From NCBI RefSeq assembly GCF_010731115.1, contig NZ_AP022616.1, forward strand, positions 4,588,001 to 4,652,000: a stretch of DNA of 64,000 nucleotides. The letters run 5' to 3'. Within the stretch, counting starts at the first letter, position 1. Each line of letters starts with the position of its first letter. The notes under the pieces were generated by a model that saw nothing but the letters and a program-made list of their open reading frames with translations, ran no database searches and had not been told where the DNA came from. This DNA is from Mycolicibacterium phocaicum. GTDB lineage: Bacteria; Actinomycetota; Actinomycetes; Mycobacteriales; Mycobacteriaceae. Of this stretch, positions 36,052-44,733 are shown piece by piece. A program made the position numbers and the translations under genes.

Positions 36052-36064
36052 GGCCCGCTGCCGG

Positions 36065-36613
36065 TCAGCTGCCCACCTTCGCGGTCAACGTGATCAGTTG
36101 GTCCAACAGCCCGGCCAGTTCTCCGGCACGCCGCTCCAGCGGCATGAAACCGTCGGCGCCGAACTCGGTGAACAGGGACAACGACACCTGGGCGCGGACG
36201 TCGAGCATCTGGAAGTTCGCGACGATCTGTCGCCACTGTTCCACGGCGCGCACCCCGCCGTCGGCACCGTAGGACACGAAAGCCACTGTCTTGCCGAACC
36301 ATTCAGAACCGAGGCTGTCCACCGCGTTCTTGAACGCACCAGGGACACCGTGGTTGTACTCGGGGGTGACGAAGATGAATCCGTCGCAGGCATCGATCGT
36401 CGCGCTCCACCGCTGCACGTTCTCCGATTCGTACTGCTTCTTGGCCGCGGCGGGAACGGTCGCGGACGTGAGCAGTGGCACGTCGAAGGTTTTCAGGTCG
36501 ATGATCTCGAACTGGGCGTCGTCGCGCCCGGCCGCCTGTTCGGCAACCCAGGTGCCGACGCCGGCGCCGGCGCGCCCATCCCGAATCGATCCCACGATGA
36601 TGCCGATTTTCAT
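36065..36613 (-). CDS. NADPH-dependent FMN reductase
   Basis: A 182-residue flavodoxin-fold reductase. GSIRDGRAGAGV near residue 8 is the FMN phosphate loop and TPEYNHGVPGAFKNAVD near 78 is the family signature (ThPEYNxxxPGxLKNAID). Such enzymes reduce FMN, quinones or azo compounds with NADPH. AGAGGAG precedes the ATG. It ends close to the convergent mmpL stop. Confidence 0.9.
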   Translation of the reverse strand: MKIGIIVGSIRDGRAGAGVGTWVAEQAAGRDDAQFEIIDLKTFDVPLLTSATVPAAAKKQYESENVQRWSATIDACDGFIFVTPEYNHGVPGAFKNAVDSLGSEWFGKTVAFVSYGADGGVRAVEQWRQIVANFQMLDVRAQVSLSLFTEFGADGFMPLERRAGELAGLLDQLITLTAKVGS

Positions 36614-36710
36614 GTAGTGCTCCTCTTCTGCGTCGTGACCCCGATGGCGGCTTCTGACAGCCTGCCGAACTCGGGGTACCCGCGCGGAAGAATGGCAACC
36701 ACTCACACAA

Positions 36711-37943
36711 TCAATGCCCAGCGTCGAACTCCACCGACAGCGTCTGCGGCCCACTGACCGCCATCAGCGGCTTCCACGGTGCCGGGCCCGTGCGGCGAAT
36801 GTTCGGCATCCGCTGCGTCAGCACGGTGAGCGCGCGGACCAGTTCCAGGCGCGCGAGATGCGAGCCGAGGCAGTAGTGCACACCGCCGCCGAACGTGAGC
36901 ATCGGCGGTACGTCATGCCGCGTGATGTCGAACTGATCGGGGTTGTCGTACACCAGCGGATCACGGTTCGCCGCAGCGGTATTGGCGACGACGAGCGAGT
37001 CGCGCGGAAAGAAGAACCCCGACAGCTCCACGTCTTCGGTGACATACCGTGGCACGTTCAGGACGATCGGCGCGAACCGCATCACCTCATCGACCGCCTG
37101 GGGCACCAATTCGGGATGTGTTGCCAGGAGCGCCCATTGGTCCGGGTGGTCGCAGAAGGTGTCGACGGCGGCGGCGAGTTGGTTGCGTGTGGTGTCGGTC
37201 CCGGCCGCAAGGATCCCCATGGACAGCATGAGCAATTCGGAATGGCTGAGCGGGTCGCCGTCGTCCTCCGCCCGGATGAGGCCCGACAGCAGGTCGTCCG
37301 TCAGCGCGGCGCGGCGGTCCGTGATCATCGCGTCGATGTAGTCGTCGAATTTCTGCCAGGCCGTGAGGATTTCGGCTTCGTGGGCCGCCACGTCCCACCA
37401 GAACATCTTGAAGATGTCGTCGGTCCAATCCGAGATCATCCGCCAGTCGGTGCGCGGCGCGCCGAACAGTGCGCAGATCACCGGGATGGGATAGGGCTGG
37501 GCGACGTCGGCGACGATATCGCAACGCCCCACGGCGGCAACGGGATCGACCAACTCGGCCAGGATGGAGTCTATCAGCGAATCGAGCCGGCCGACGGCCT
37601 TGCCGGTGAACGCTTTGCACACCAGCTTCCGCAGCCGAGTGTGCTCATCACCGTCGAGACTGAGCAGTGCGCTGCCGATGCGATCCCACAACGGACCTCC
37701 GGTGACTCCGCGCGGCACCAGCCCACGCACGCCGGGTTGATGAAACCGCGAGTCGCGCAGAACCGTACGGACCAATTCGTAGCTGAGCACCTCCGGTGCG
37801 TGTGGCCCGATGGCCACAGGCGACTGCCGGCGGACCTCCTTGATCATCCGGTGGGCCGCCGCCGGATCGTCGATGGTTTCGTAATCGATCCTGGGCAGGC
37901 CGGCATCCGAGACGTCGACGACGGCGTTCGTGGCGATGGTCAT
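36711..37943 (-). CDS. Cytochrome P450 of unknown substrate
   Basis: A 410-residue soluble P450 with the I-helix motif AGTDTT at 247-252, ExxR as EVMR at 286-289 and the heme loop FGGGVHYCLG with the ligand at Cys358. All catalytic elements are intact. The CYP family cannot be assigned from reading alone. It follows scoA and scoB on the same strand, but an IS630 element now separates it from them; before insertion the spacing was about 85 bases, so it may have been in that operon. Confidence 0.88.
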   Translation of the reverse strand: MTIATNAVVDVSDAGLPRIDYETIDDPAAAHRMIKEVRRQSPVAIGPHAPEVLSYELVRTVLRDSRFHQPGVRGLVPRGVTGGPLWDRIGSALLSLDGDEHTRLRKLVCKAFTGKAVGRLDSLIDSILAELVDPVAAVGRCDIVADVAQPYPIPVICALFGAPRTDWRMISDWTDDIFKMFWWDVAAHEAEILTAWQKFDDYIDAMITDRRAALTDDLLSGLIRAEDDGDPLSHSELLMLSMGILAAGTDTTRNQLAAAVDTFCDHPDQWALLATHPELVPQAVDEVMRFAPIVLNVPRYVTEDVELSGFFFPRDSLVVANTAAANRDPLVYDNPDQFDITRHDVPPMLTFGGGVHYCLGSHLARLELVRALTVLTQRMPNIRRTGPAPWKPLMAVSGPQTLSVEFDAGH

Positions 37944-38028
37944 CGATGTCTCCCTCGGTTCCGATAGAAGTCACTATCGGGCCGAGCGGGGCGCAACACA
38001 TCAGCCGAACGGCGTAATTAACTACCTA

Positions 38029-38053
38029 GTGTCCTGCGCCGTAAATTAGTTGA
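38029..38053. repeat. Left terminal inverted repeat of the IS630 element
   Basis: It matches the reverse complement of 39137-39161 with three mismatches; the outer 13 bases are identical. Confidence 0.85.
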
Positions 38054-38072
38054 TTAATTGTAGAATTGGCGG

Positions 38073-39164
38073 GTGGGAACCAGGGGTAGGCCGGTAGTCG
38101 AGTTGGTGTTGACCGACGACGAACGTGAGACGTTGCAGCGGTGGGCCCGTCGATCGAAGTCCTCGCAGGCGTTGGCCCAACGTTGTCGGATCGTGTTGGG
38201 TTGCGCGGCAGGGAAATCCAACAAGGAAGTCGCCGCTGATGAAGGTGTGTGGCCGCAAACGGTCGGCAAATGGCGTGGACGGTTCCTGGAGGCGCGACTG
38301 GAGGGTCTGGCCGATGAGCCGCGTCCTGGTGCGCCGCGCAAGATCACCGACGAGGCGGTCGAGCAGCTGATCGTGGCCACGTTGGAGCGTCAACCCAAAG
38401 GCGCCACGCACTGGTCGCGGTCTTCGATGGCGGCTGAGACCGGGTTGTCGAAGTCAACGGTCGGACGGATCTGGAAGTCGTTCGGCCTCAAGCCGCATCA
38501 GGTGGACACCTTCAAGATCAGCAACGACCCGCAGTTCGTCGACAAGGTCCGTGACGTCGTGGGGTTGTATCTGGACCCGCCGGAGAAGGCACTGGTGCTC
38601 TGCGTCGATGAAAAATCGCAGATCCAGGCCTTGGATCGCAGCGCGCCGGTGCTGCCGATGATGCCCGGCATGCCCGAGCGCCGCACCCATGACTACGTGC
38701 GGCACGGAATCACCACCTTGTTCGCCGCCCTGGATGTGGCCACCGGCGAGGTCTACGGCTCGATTCACCGCCGGCACCGCGCGATCGAGTTCAAGAAGTT
38801 CTTGACCAAGTTGGACAACACCGTGCCCGCTGACCTGGACGTCCATCTGATCTGCGACAACTACTCGACGCACAAATCGCCGACAGTAACCAAATGGCTT
38901 GCCGCCCATCCCCGATTCCACATGCACTTCACCCCGACCTACTCGTCGTGGCTCAACCAGGTCGAGCGGTGGTTCGGGTTACTCACCGACCAGAAACTGC
39001 GCCGCGGCGTTCACCGCTCAATTCAGGCCCTCGAGAAGGACATTCGCGAGTGGATCGCAGACTGGAACGACAACCCCCGCCCGTTCAACTGGACGAAGAC
39101 CGCCGACGAGATCTTCGAACGACTCGGTTCATATCTTCAACGAATTCCCGGCGCAGGACACTAG
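38073..39164 (+). CDS. IS630-family transposase
   Basis: A 363-residue DDE transposase. The N-terminal helix-turn-helix ([21 protein letters not shown]) binds the ends; the catalytic triad is D179 (LCVDEKSQ), D262 ([10 protein letters not shown]) and E298 (LNQVERWFG), giving the D-35-E spacing of the family. The gene is full length and looks functional. Its TAG stop is not encoded by the element alone: TA is the duplicated target and G is flanking host DNA. The ATG-type start at 38073 is a GTG just inside the left inverted repeat. Confidence 0.93.
   Translation: MGTRGRPVVELVLTDDERETLQRWARRSKSSQALAQRCRIVLGCAAGKSNKEVAADEGVWPQTVGKWRGRFLEARLEGLADEPRPGAPRKITDEAVEQLIVATLERQPKGATHWSRSSMAAETGLSKSTVGRIWKSFGLKPHQVDTFKISNDPQFVDKVRDVVGLYLDPPEKALVLCVDEKSQIQALDRSAPVLPMMPGMPERRTHDYVRHGITTLFAALDVATGEVYGSIHRRHRAIEFKKFLTKLDNTVPADLDVHLICDNYSTHKSPTVTKWLAAHPRFHMHFTPTYSSWLNQVERWFGLLTDQKLRRGVHRSIQALEKDIREWIADWNDNPRPFNWTKTADEIFERLGSYLQRIPGAGH
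39137..39161. repeat. Right terminal inverted repeat of the IS630 element
   Basis: Reverse complement of the left end with three mismatches. It also encodes the last residues of the transposase. Confidence 0.85.
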
Positions 39165-39808
39165 TCGAGCTGCACGGTCAGCGCGGCGCCGGTCGCCGCG
39201 ATGACATCGTCGACGCTCACGCCCGGGGCGGTCTCGCGCAGGATCAAGGTGCCGTCGCCGGGCACGTCGATGACGGCCAGGTTCGTGATGATCCGGTCGA
39301 CCACACCCTGACCGGTCAGCGGCAGCGTGCAGACCGGGACGATCTTGGGGTTACCGGCCTTGTCGGTGTGCTCCATGAGCACGATGACCCGCGACGCGCC
39401 GTGCACCAGGTCCATGGCGCCGCCCATGCCCTTGACCATCTTGCCGGGCACCATCCAGTTGGCCAGGTCGCCGGTGCGCGAGACCTCCATGCCGCCGAGC
39501 ACGGCGGTGTCGATGTGGCCGCCGCGGATCATCCCGAACGACAGCGACGAATCGAAGTACGCCGCACCGGGATTCACCGTCACGGTTTCCTTGCCGGCGT
39601 TGATCAGGTCGGGGTCGACGTCGTCCTCGGTGGGGTACGGGCCCGTCCCCAGGATGCCGTTCTCCGAGTGCAGGGTGACGTGTACGTCGCCCGTCAGAAA
39701 GCCGGGGATGAGGGTGGGCAGGCCGATGCCGAGGTTGACGTACTCGCCGTCGATCATGTCGGCCGCGGCGCGGGCGGCCATCTGGTCACGGTTCCAGCCG
39801 GTGCTCAC
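39161..39808 (-). CDS. scoB: Succinyl-CoA:3-ketoacid CoA-transferase subunit B
   Basis: A 215-residue CoA-transferase beta subunit. [13 protein letters not shown], the catalytic glutamate segment [10 protein letters not shown] (near residue 47) and [18 protein letters not shown] are the family signatures. With ScoA it moves CoA between succinyl-CoA and a 3-oxoacid such as acetoacetate. The GTG start overlaps the scoA stop (GTGA). Its TAG stop is interrupted and exactly recreated by the IS630 insertion, so the protein should be unchanged. Confidence 0.92.
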   Translation of the reverse strand: MSTGWNRDQMAARAAADMIDGEYVNLGIGLPTLIPGFLTGDVHVTLHSENGILGTGPYPTEDDVDPDLINAGKETVTVNPGAAYFDSSLSFGMIRGGHIDTAVLGGMEVSRTGDLANWMVPGKMVKGMGGAMDLVHGASRVIVLMEHTDKAGNPKIVPVCTLPLTGQGVVDRIITNLAVIDVPGDGTLILRETAPGVSVDDVIAATGAALTVQLD

Positions 39809-40569
39809 TTCGCGTCTCCTTTTTCGCTGACCGTGCGCTTCTCGATCTGCTTGTCCTGCGGCCCGGTGTGCACGATGCGCTGCACGAAAACGCCGGCGAG
39901 GTGGACGTCGTCGGGGTCGATCTCGCCGGGCTGCACCAGTTCCTCGACCTGGACGATGGTGATCCGTCCGGCCATCGCGGCCAGCGGGTTGAAGTTGCGT
40001 GCGGTCTTGTTGAAGACCAGGTTGCCCGCGGTGTCGGCGCGTAGCGCGTGCACCAGGGCGAAGTCGGCGTTGATCGACTCCTCGAGCACGTAGCGCTTGC
40101 CGTTGAATTCCCGAATCTCCTTGGGCGGCGAGGCAACCGCGACGGATCCGTCGGCCGCGTAGCGCCACGGCAGACCGCCGTCGGAGACCGGGGTCCCGAC
40201 GCCGGCGGGGGTGTAGAACGCGGGGATGCCGGCGCCGCCGGCGCGCATCCGCTCGGCCAGCGTGCCCTGCGGGGTGAGTTCCACCTCGAGCTCGCCGGAC
40301 AGGTACTGGCGGGCGAACTCCTTGTTCTCGCCGACGTACGAGGCGGTGACCCGGCGCACCTTGCCGAGGCCGAGCAGCACACCGAGCCCGACGCCGTCGA
40401 CGCCGCAGTTGTTCGAGAACACCTCGAGGTCGGTGGCACTCGACGCCGCGATGGCATCGATCAATTGGTCGGGGATGCCGCACAATCCGAATCCGCCGAC
40501 GGCCAGCGTGGCGCCGTCGCCGATGTCGGCGACCGCTTCGGCGGCCGAGGCGTACACCTTCGAGGTCAT
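39805..40569 (-). CDS. scoA: Succinyl-CoA:3-ketoacid CoA-transferase subunit A
   Basis: A 254-residue CoA-transferase alpha subunit, with [14 protein letters not shown] near residue 25, [12 protein letters not shown] near 52 and a [16 protein letters not shown] block. These favour the succinyl-CoA:3-ketoacid type, although the related 3-oxoadipate transferases cannot be fully excluded. GGAGTGCC precedes the ATG. An IclR-type operator (40577-40594) lies eight bases upstream of the start, so expression is probably controlled by the divergent IclR regulator. Confidence 0.92.
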   Translation of the reverse strand: MTSKVYASAAEAVADIGDGATLAVGGFGLCGIPDQLIDAIAASSATDLEVFSNNCGVDGVGLGVLLGLGKVRRVTASYVGENKEFARQYLSGELEVELTPQGTLAERMRAGGAGIPAFYTPAGVGTPVSDGGLPWRYAADGSVAVASPPKEIREFNGKRYVLEESINADFALVHALRADTAGNLVFNKTARNFNPLAAMAGRITIVQVEELVQPGEIDPDDVHLAGVFVQRIVHTGPQDKQIEKRTVSEKGDAK

Positions 40570-40576
40570 GGCACTC

Positions 40577-40594
40577 CGTTCATCCAGTAAACGC
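40577..40594. promoter_or_regulatory. Operator copy at scoA, matching the IclR gene operator
   Basis: CGTTCATCCAGTAAACGC, a near copy of the perfect site at 40687-40703 with one change in the right arm. It lies between the scoA promoter region and its start codon. Confidence 0.7.
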
Positions 40595-40685
40595 GGGACC
40601 TACTTTTCACGTGACGCCGCTGACATGGCAAGTCTCTGTCGGAAGCCGGTCAAAAGTGTTCACAGGGTGAGCATTGCTGTCATGA

Positions 40686-40704
40686 GCGTTCATCCAGTGA
40701 ACGC
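40686..40704. promoter_or_regulatory. Perfect palindromic operator before the IclR regulator
   Basis: GCGTTCA and TGAACGC arms around TCCAG, 14 bases before the regulator's ATG. The repeat of the same sequence at scoA indicates a common binding protein, most simply the IclR protein itself. Confidence 0.75.
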
Positions 40705-40717
40705 ATAAGATGTGGTG

Positions 40718-41473
40718 ATGACCGGTCCGAATGTGGTCGCGCGCGTGGGGGCGATGCTGCGGGCCGTCGCCACAACCGAACCCGACGGCGCCTCCACCAC
40801 CGAGCTCGGAAAGTTGGCCGGCCTGGCCCGGCCGACCGCGCACCGACTGCTCACGGCACTGGCCGACGAACATCTGGTCAGCCGGGATCAGAAAACTGGC
40901 CGCTGGTCACTCGGACCCGAGCTGTATCTGCTCGGTGTCGGTGCGGCTCAGCACCACGACGTGACCGATCAGGCGCGCGCGGTCGTGACGCGGCTGGCCC
41001 GCGAGACCGGCGAGAGTGCGTTCTTCTCGGCCCGCCGCGGTGATCAGACCGTGTGCGTGCTCAGCGAGGAGGGCAGCTTCCCGTTGCGCTCGCACGTCCT
41101 GCAGGTCGGCATCCGGTTCCCGCTAGGGGTGGCCAGCGCCGGGCTGGCCATCCTCAGCCATCTACCGGCCGCCGAGGTCGACGACTACTTCTCCCGCGAG
41201 CAGCCCGAAACCAAATGGGGGCCAACGCATTCCGAGGCCGCCATTCGTAAACGCATCGAGCAGACCCGGCGCGCCGGCTACGCCGTCAATCCCGCGCTGC
41301 TGGTCGAAGGCAGCTGGGGCATGGCGGCAGCGGTGTTCGACCGGCGCGGTCTGCCGGGCTGGGCGTTGAGTCTCACCGGTGTCGAGACCCGGTTCCGCGC
41401 CGGCCGTCGACGCGAACTGGGGCGCCTGCTTCTCGAGCAGGCCCACGAGTTGTCGGGCCGGCTGCAGGGGTGA
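40718..41473 (+). CDS. IclR-family transcriptional regulator
   Basis: A 251-residue regulator with an N-terminal winged helix-turn-helix (TTELGKLAGLARPTAHRLLTAL, about residues 27-48) and the IclR effector domain (RSHVLQVGIRFPLGVASAGLAILSHLP; GYAVNPALLVEGSWGMAAAVF). It is divergent from scoAB and both promoters carry the same palindrome, so it likely autoregulates and controls 3-ketoacid CoA transfer in response to a small organic acid. A GTG at 40712 is an alternative start. Confidence 0.88.
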   Translation: MTGPNVVARVGAMLRAVATTEPDGASTTELGKLAGLARPTAHRLLTALADEHLVSRDQKTGRWSLGPELYLLGVGAAQHHDVTDQARAVVTRLARETGESAFFSARRGDQTVCVLSEEGSFPLRSHVLQVGIRFPLGVASAGLAILSHLPAAEVDDYFSREQPETKWGPTHSEAAIRKRIEQTRRAGYAVNPALLVEGSWGMAAAVFDRRGLPGWALSLTGVETRFRAGRRRELGRLLLEQAHELSGRLQG

Positions 41474-41516
41474 CCCCCGCGTCGCGGCGCGGCCGGCGGT
41501 AGGCGATGGTGGAGTG

Positions 41517-42416
41517 GTGACTGAACGCGCGCGCATCGACTTTCCGTCCCGCATCGGCGTCTGGTGGGCCAGCGACAGCTGGGCCATGCCGGCCGCGCAA
41601 GCGGTGGCCCGCGACATCGAAGCCATGGGCTACGGCTCGCTGTTCCTGCCCGAGACCGTCGGCAAGGAGTGTCTCACCGAGTCGGCAGCATTCCTCGCGG
41701 CGACCGACCGGCTGGTGGTCGGCACGGGCATCGCCAACATCCACGTGCGCCTGCCGTCGGCCGCCGAGGCCGGTGCCCGCACGCTGACCGCGCTATACCC
41801 GGGCCGGTTCGTGCTTGGCCTCGGCGTCAGTCACGGGCCGCTGGTCGAGCGCGGGATGGGCGGCACCTACGAAAAGCCGCTCGCCACCATGCGCAGCTAT
41901 CTGGAGCGCATGGCCGCCGTGCCGGACGCCATCGAACCCGGCGTGGGCCGACCCCCGCGACTGCTCGCGGCGTTGGGCCCCAAGATGATCGAGCTGTCGG
42001 GAAGCGGCGCCGACGGTGCGCATCCGTACCTGGTCCTGCCGTCCGCCACCGCGACGACCCGCGAAATCCTCGGGCCGGACAAGTGGATCGTCTCCGAGCA
42101 GGCAGTGGCGATCGGTGGCGATGACGCCGACCAGCTGCGCCGCGCCCACGATCACCTCAACGTCTACAGCGGCCTGCCCAACTACCGGAACTCGTGGCTG
42201 CGCCAGGGCTTCGACGACAGCGATCTGGTCCGCGGTGGATCCGAGCGACTGGCGCGCGCCCTGGTCGGCATGGGCAGCGTCGAAGACGCCGCGGCCAAGG
42301 TCAAGGCGCACCTCGATGCCGGTGCCGACCACGTCGTGGTCCAGGTGCTCGCGGAGCATCCGACCGCCGACCCGCGGCCGGGCCTGCGTGAACTGGCCGG
42401 CGCGCTGGGCCTGTAG
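41517..42416 (+). CDS. LLM-class F420-dependent oxidoreductase
   Basis: A 299-residue luciferase-fold protein: RIGVWWASDSW start, VVGTGIANIHVRLPSAAEAGARTL, PGRFVLGLGVSHGPLVE and the C-terminal GSVEDAAAKVKAHLDAGADHVVVQVL are typical of mycobacterial F420-dependent enzymes of the shorter, roughly 300-residue class. It starts with GTG 43 bases after the IclR gene on the same strand. The substrate is unknown. Confidence 0.82.
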   Translation: MTERARIDFPSRIGVWWASDSWAMPAAQAVARDIEAMGYGSLFLPETVGKECLTESAAFLAATDRLVVGTGIANIHVRLPSAAEAGARTLTALYPGRFVLGLGVSHGPLVERGMGGTYEKPLATMRSYLERMAAVPDAIEPGVGRPPRLLAALGPKMIELSGSGADGAHPYLVLPSATATTREILGPDKWIVSEQAVAIGGDDADQLRRAHDHLNVYSGLPNYRNSWLRQGFDDSDLVRGGSERLARALVGMGSVEDAAAKVKAHLDAGADHVVVQVLAEHPTADPRPGLRELAGALGL

Positions 42417-42475
42417 CCGGCCGGCAGCGCGGCGCAGCGAGGCGTCGTGGATGAACGGCGCCCTTGCGCGCCGTA

Positions 42476-43879
42476 TCACCTTGTGGGACTGTCTGTTTCG
42501 CCGCCCTCGTCTCCGCTCTCGGGTGGGTAGAGCGTTGGGTGCCAGTAGTGGTTGGTGCGGGGTTGGCCGGTGTCGAGTAGTGGTGGTGGGGTCCAGTGGG
42601 CTCGGCCGTTTTTCATGGTGGTGGTCCAGCCGGTGGTGTCTTCGAGTCGGTTGTCGCCGCCACAGGCCAGGGCCATGGTGGTGATGTTGGTCTGTCCGTC
42701 GTGGGTCCATCCGGGGATGTGGTGGGCCTGACAACCCGCGGCCGGGACAGTGCACTCGGGGCGGGTGCAGCCCAGGTCGCGGGCGAATAGGGCCAGGCGC
42801 TGGCCGGTGGTGGCGGTGCGCCGCGCCCGACCCAGATACAACGGCACATCACCATGGTTGTCGAACACCGCCAGGTAGCAGGACGCGCCGGTGCGGGCAG
42901 CCAGGTTCAGCAGGTCCTTGACGGGGAGCCGGCTGCCGGTATGGGTCACGGCGACCCCGGCGCGCTGCTCGAGCTGTTCGAGGGTGCAGGTCGCCACAAT
43001 CCCTATCGGGAACCCGTTGTGTTCCCCCAGATCACCCGAGAGCAGCAGCAGGCCCACGGTTTCCCAGGCATCATGCTGACGCTGTGCCAGGGTGCGGTGA
43101 TCATTGTCGATCTGCTCCTGCGTCGGGGTGCCCGACACGCAGGGCACCGGGTCGGCGGGGTTGCACATCCCGGGAGCGGCGTATTTGACCATCAATGCTT
43201 CGTAGACGGCGCGGGCGGTCGGGGTCAGCACACCGCGCAACTCCGAGGTGCCGTCGGAACGCTGCTTCGATAACACCAGCGCGCGGTCGCGGTACGGTTC
43301 GGGGTCCCGGCCGTCGGGTTCGGGGCCGTCCTGGTCCAGCTCGTACAGCTTGCGTTTGACCACCGACCGCAGAGATTCGGGGGTCAGATTGCGGGCAGCG
43401 GCCACCAGCGCCAGCTCCGCCTCGTCGACGGCGACCAAGTTGGCCCAGGTGGGCAGTTTCGTGAAGAACGACTCGATGACATCGACATGATCACCATTGA
43501 TCGCCCCGGCGGCGACCGCGGCCGCGACATGCGGCCGCAGCGGCGGCAGTGGCTCCCCGGTCAATGACCAGCGGGGGCCGAGCAGCTCGGCGTGCCGGAC
43601 CCGGCGGCGGGATTCCTCCAGGCCGAGCCGGTCCCGGGTGCGCAGCACGTCGGCCCAGTTTTTCGCCCCGATGTCTTTCGCCGTGGTGTGGGTTTGCAGC
43701 GCGGTCAGGATCTGGTGGTCCACGGCTTCGGCGGCACACCGTAGCTGTTCGCGGTGGGACTGCAGCGCCAACAACTCGGGCACTGACAGGGTGCGGTAAT
43801 CCAGGCACGCCACCCGCGCCTGCGCCACGTCGAGGCCGGTGTAGACCTCGTCGATGACAGCTAAGTCGGTCAATCCCAT
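42476..43879 (-). CDS. DUF222/HNH endonuclease-domain protein (13E12 repeat family)
   Basis: A 467-residue protein with an N-terminal helical DUF222 domain (RCAAEAVDHQILTAL...) and a C-terminal HNH nuclease motif: CTRPEC...CQAHHIPGWTHDGQTN...LACGGDNR, with the expected zinc-type Cys pairs and the His-Asn-like core near residues 389-412. Mycobacteria carry many copies (the 13E12 repeat family); they behave as mobile or fast-evolving genes with no settled function. This copy looks intact. Confidence 0.88.
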   Translation of the reverse strand: MGLTDLAVIDEVYTGLDVAQARVACLDYRTLSVPELLALQSHREQLRCAAEAVDHQILTALQTHTTAKDIGAKNWADVLRTRDRLGLEESRRRVRHAELLGPRWSLTGEPLPPLRPHVAAAVAAGAINGDHVDVIESFFTKLPTWANLVAVDEAELALVAAARNLTPESLRSVVKRKLYELDQDGPEPDGRDPEPYRDRALVLSKQRSDGTSELRGVLTPTARAVYEALMVKYAAPGMCNPADPVPCVSGTPTQEQIDNDHRTLAQRQHDAWETVGLLLLSGDLGEHNGFPIGIVATCTLEQLEQRAGVAVTHTGSRLPVKDLLNLAARTGASCYLAVFDNHGDVPLYLGRARRTATTGQRLALFARDLGCTRPECTVPAAGCQAHHIPGWTHDGQTNITTMALACGGDNRLEDTTGWTTTMKNGRAHWTPPPLLDTGQPRTNHYWHPTLYPPESGDEGGETDSPTR

Positions 43880-43998
43880 ACATCAAACACTAGTTCGAAG
43901 TACCGACAAGAAACCGTGACGAATGTGGCCCTAGTTACCCACTGTTACCAGCGCAAACAAAGTGACCAAAGTTTTTCGAACCCGTTTGCCGAGGCGGC

Positions 43999-44667
43999 TC
44001 AGCCTTGCGAGGCGGCGGCCTTGCGGCGCTGGTACCAGTGCCAGATCATCGGCGTCACCGACGCGACGACGATGACGATGAAGATCGGCTCGATGAGCTT
44101 CTGAATGATGGCGAACTGGCCCAGCCAGTAGCCGAGCAGTGTCAGCCCGACGCCCCACACCACAGCACCGAGGACGGTGTAAATGGTGAACACGGCGAAA
44201 TTCATCTTTGCCGCCCCGGCCGTCAGCGGTGCCAGCGTGCGCACGATCGGCACGAACCGGGCGATGACGATCGCGAAGGGACCGCGCCGCTCGAAGAAGG
44301 CGTGCGCCTCGTCGAGATACTTCTGCTTGAGGAACCGCGCATCGGGCTTGAACATCTCGACGCCGATGAACCGGCCGACGAAATAGCCGACGAGGCCACC
44401 CAGAACTGCTGCGATCGGGATGAACACGAGCAGCTGCCAGAGCTGGAAGTTGGCCTCCTGCATCTTGTCATCGGCGGTGCCGGCGGCCAGTTTGGCGGCG
44501 AACAGGCCGGCGACGAAGAGCAGGGAGTCGCCGGGCAGCACCGGGAACAGCACGCCGGACTCGATGAAGATGACCACCAGCAACCCGACCAGCGCCCATG
44601 TCCCGAAGTAGCCGATCAGCGTCATCGGGTCCAGGAAACCCGGCATGGCGGAGATGGTGGTCGTCAT
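43999..44667 (-). CDS. DedA-family membrane protein (Rv0364 type)
   Basis: A 222-residue inner-membrane protein of the DedA/SNARE-associated family: FIESGVLFPVLPGDSLLFVAG near residue 38 and FGRFVPIVRT-type segment (IVIARFVPIVRTLAPLTAGAAKM) near 133, with several transmembrane helices. DedA proteins translocate undecaprenyl phosphate or other lipids and support proton-motive force. In M. tuberculosis the homologue also lies beside fba. Confidence 0.9.
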   Translation of the reverse strand: MTTTISAMPGFLDPMTLIGYFGTWALVGLLVVIFIESGVLFPVLPGDSLLFVAGLFAAKLAAGTADDKMQEANFQLWQLLVFIPIAAVLGGLVGYFVGRFIGVEMFKPDARFLKQKYLDEAHAFFERRGPFAIVIARFVPIVRTLAPLTAGAAKMNFAVFTIYTVLGAVVWGVGLTLLGYWLGQFAIIQKLIEPIFIVIVVASVTPMIWHWYQRRKAAASQG

Positions 44668-44733
44668 GGGGCCCAAAGATACCGGTGTCTGCAGGTGGTT
44701 CCGTCAACCGCACATCCCTCGTAGGGTCGGCGC

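Larger units (their letters stand above)
38029..39161 (+). mobile_element. IS630-family insertion sequence with TA target duplication
   Basis: The element is 1133 bases long with imperfect terminal inverted repeats of about 25 bases (38029-38053 and 39137-39161; 13 perfect end bases GTGTCCTGCGCCG) and a TA duplication at 38027-38028 and 39162-39163, the hallmark of IS630/Tc1-type insertion. It contains one intact transposase gene. The target TA is the TA of the scoB stop codon. Confidence 0.9.

Noticed and set aside
40048..40590. Plus-strand frame opposite scoA
   Set aside because: Shadow frame; scoA on the minus strand carries all CoA-transferase motifs and a ribosome binding site.
42476..43879. 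DUF222/HNH gene as an intein or homing endonuclease
   Set aside because: It is a free-standing gene with its own start and stop and does not interrupt another gene; the 13E12 family assignment is sufficient.
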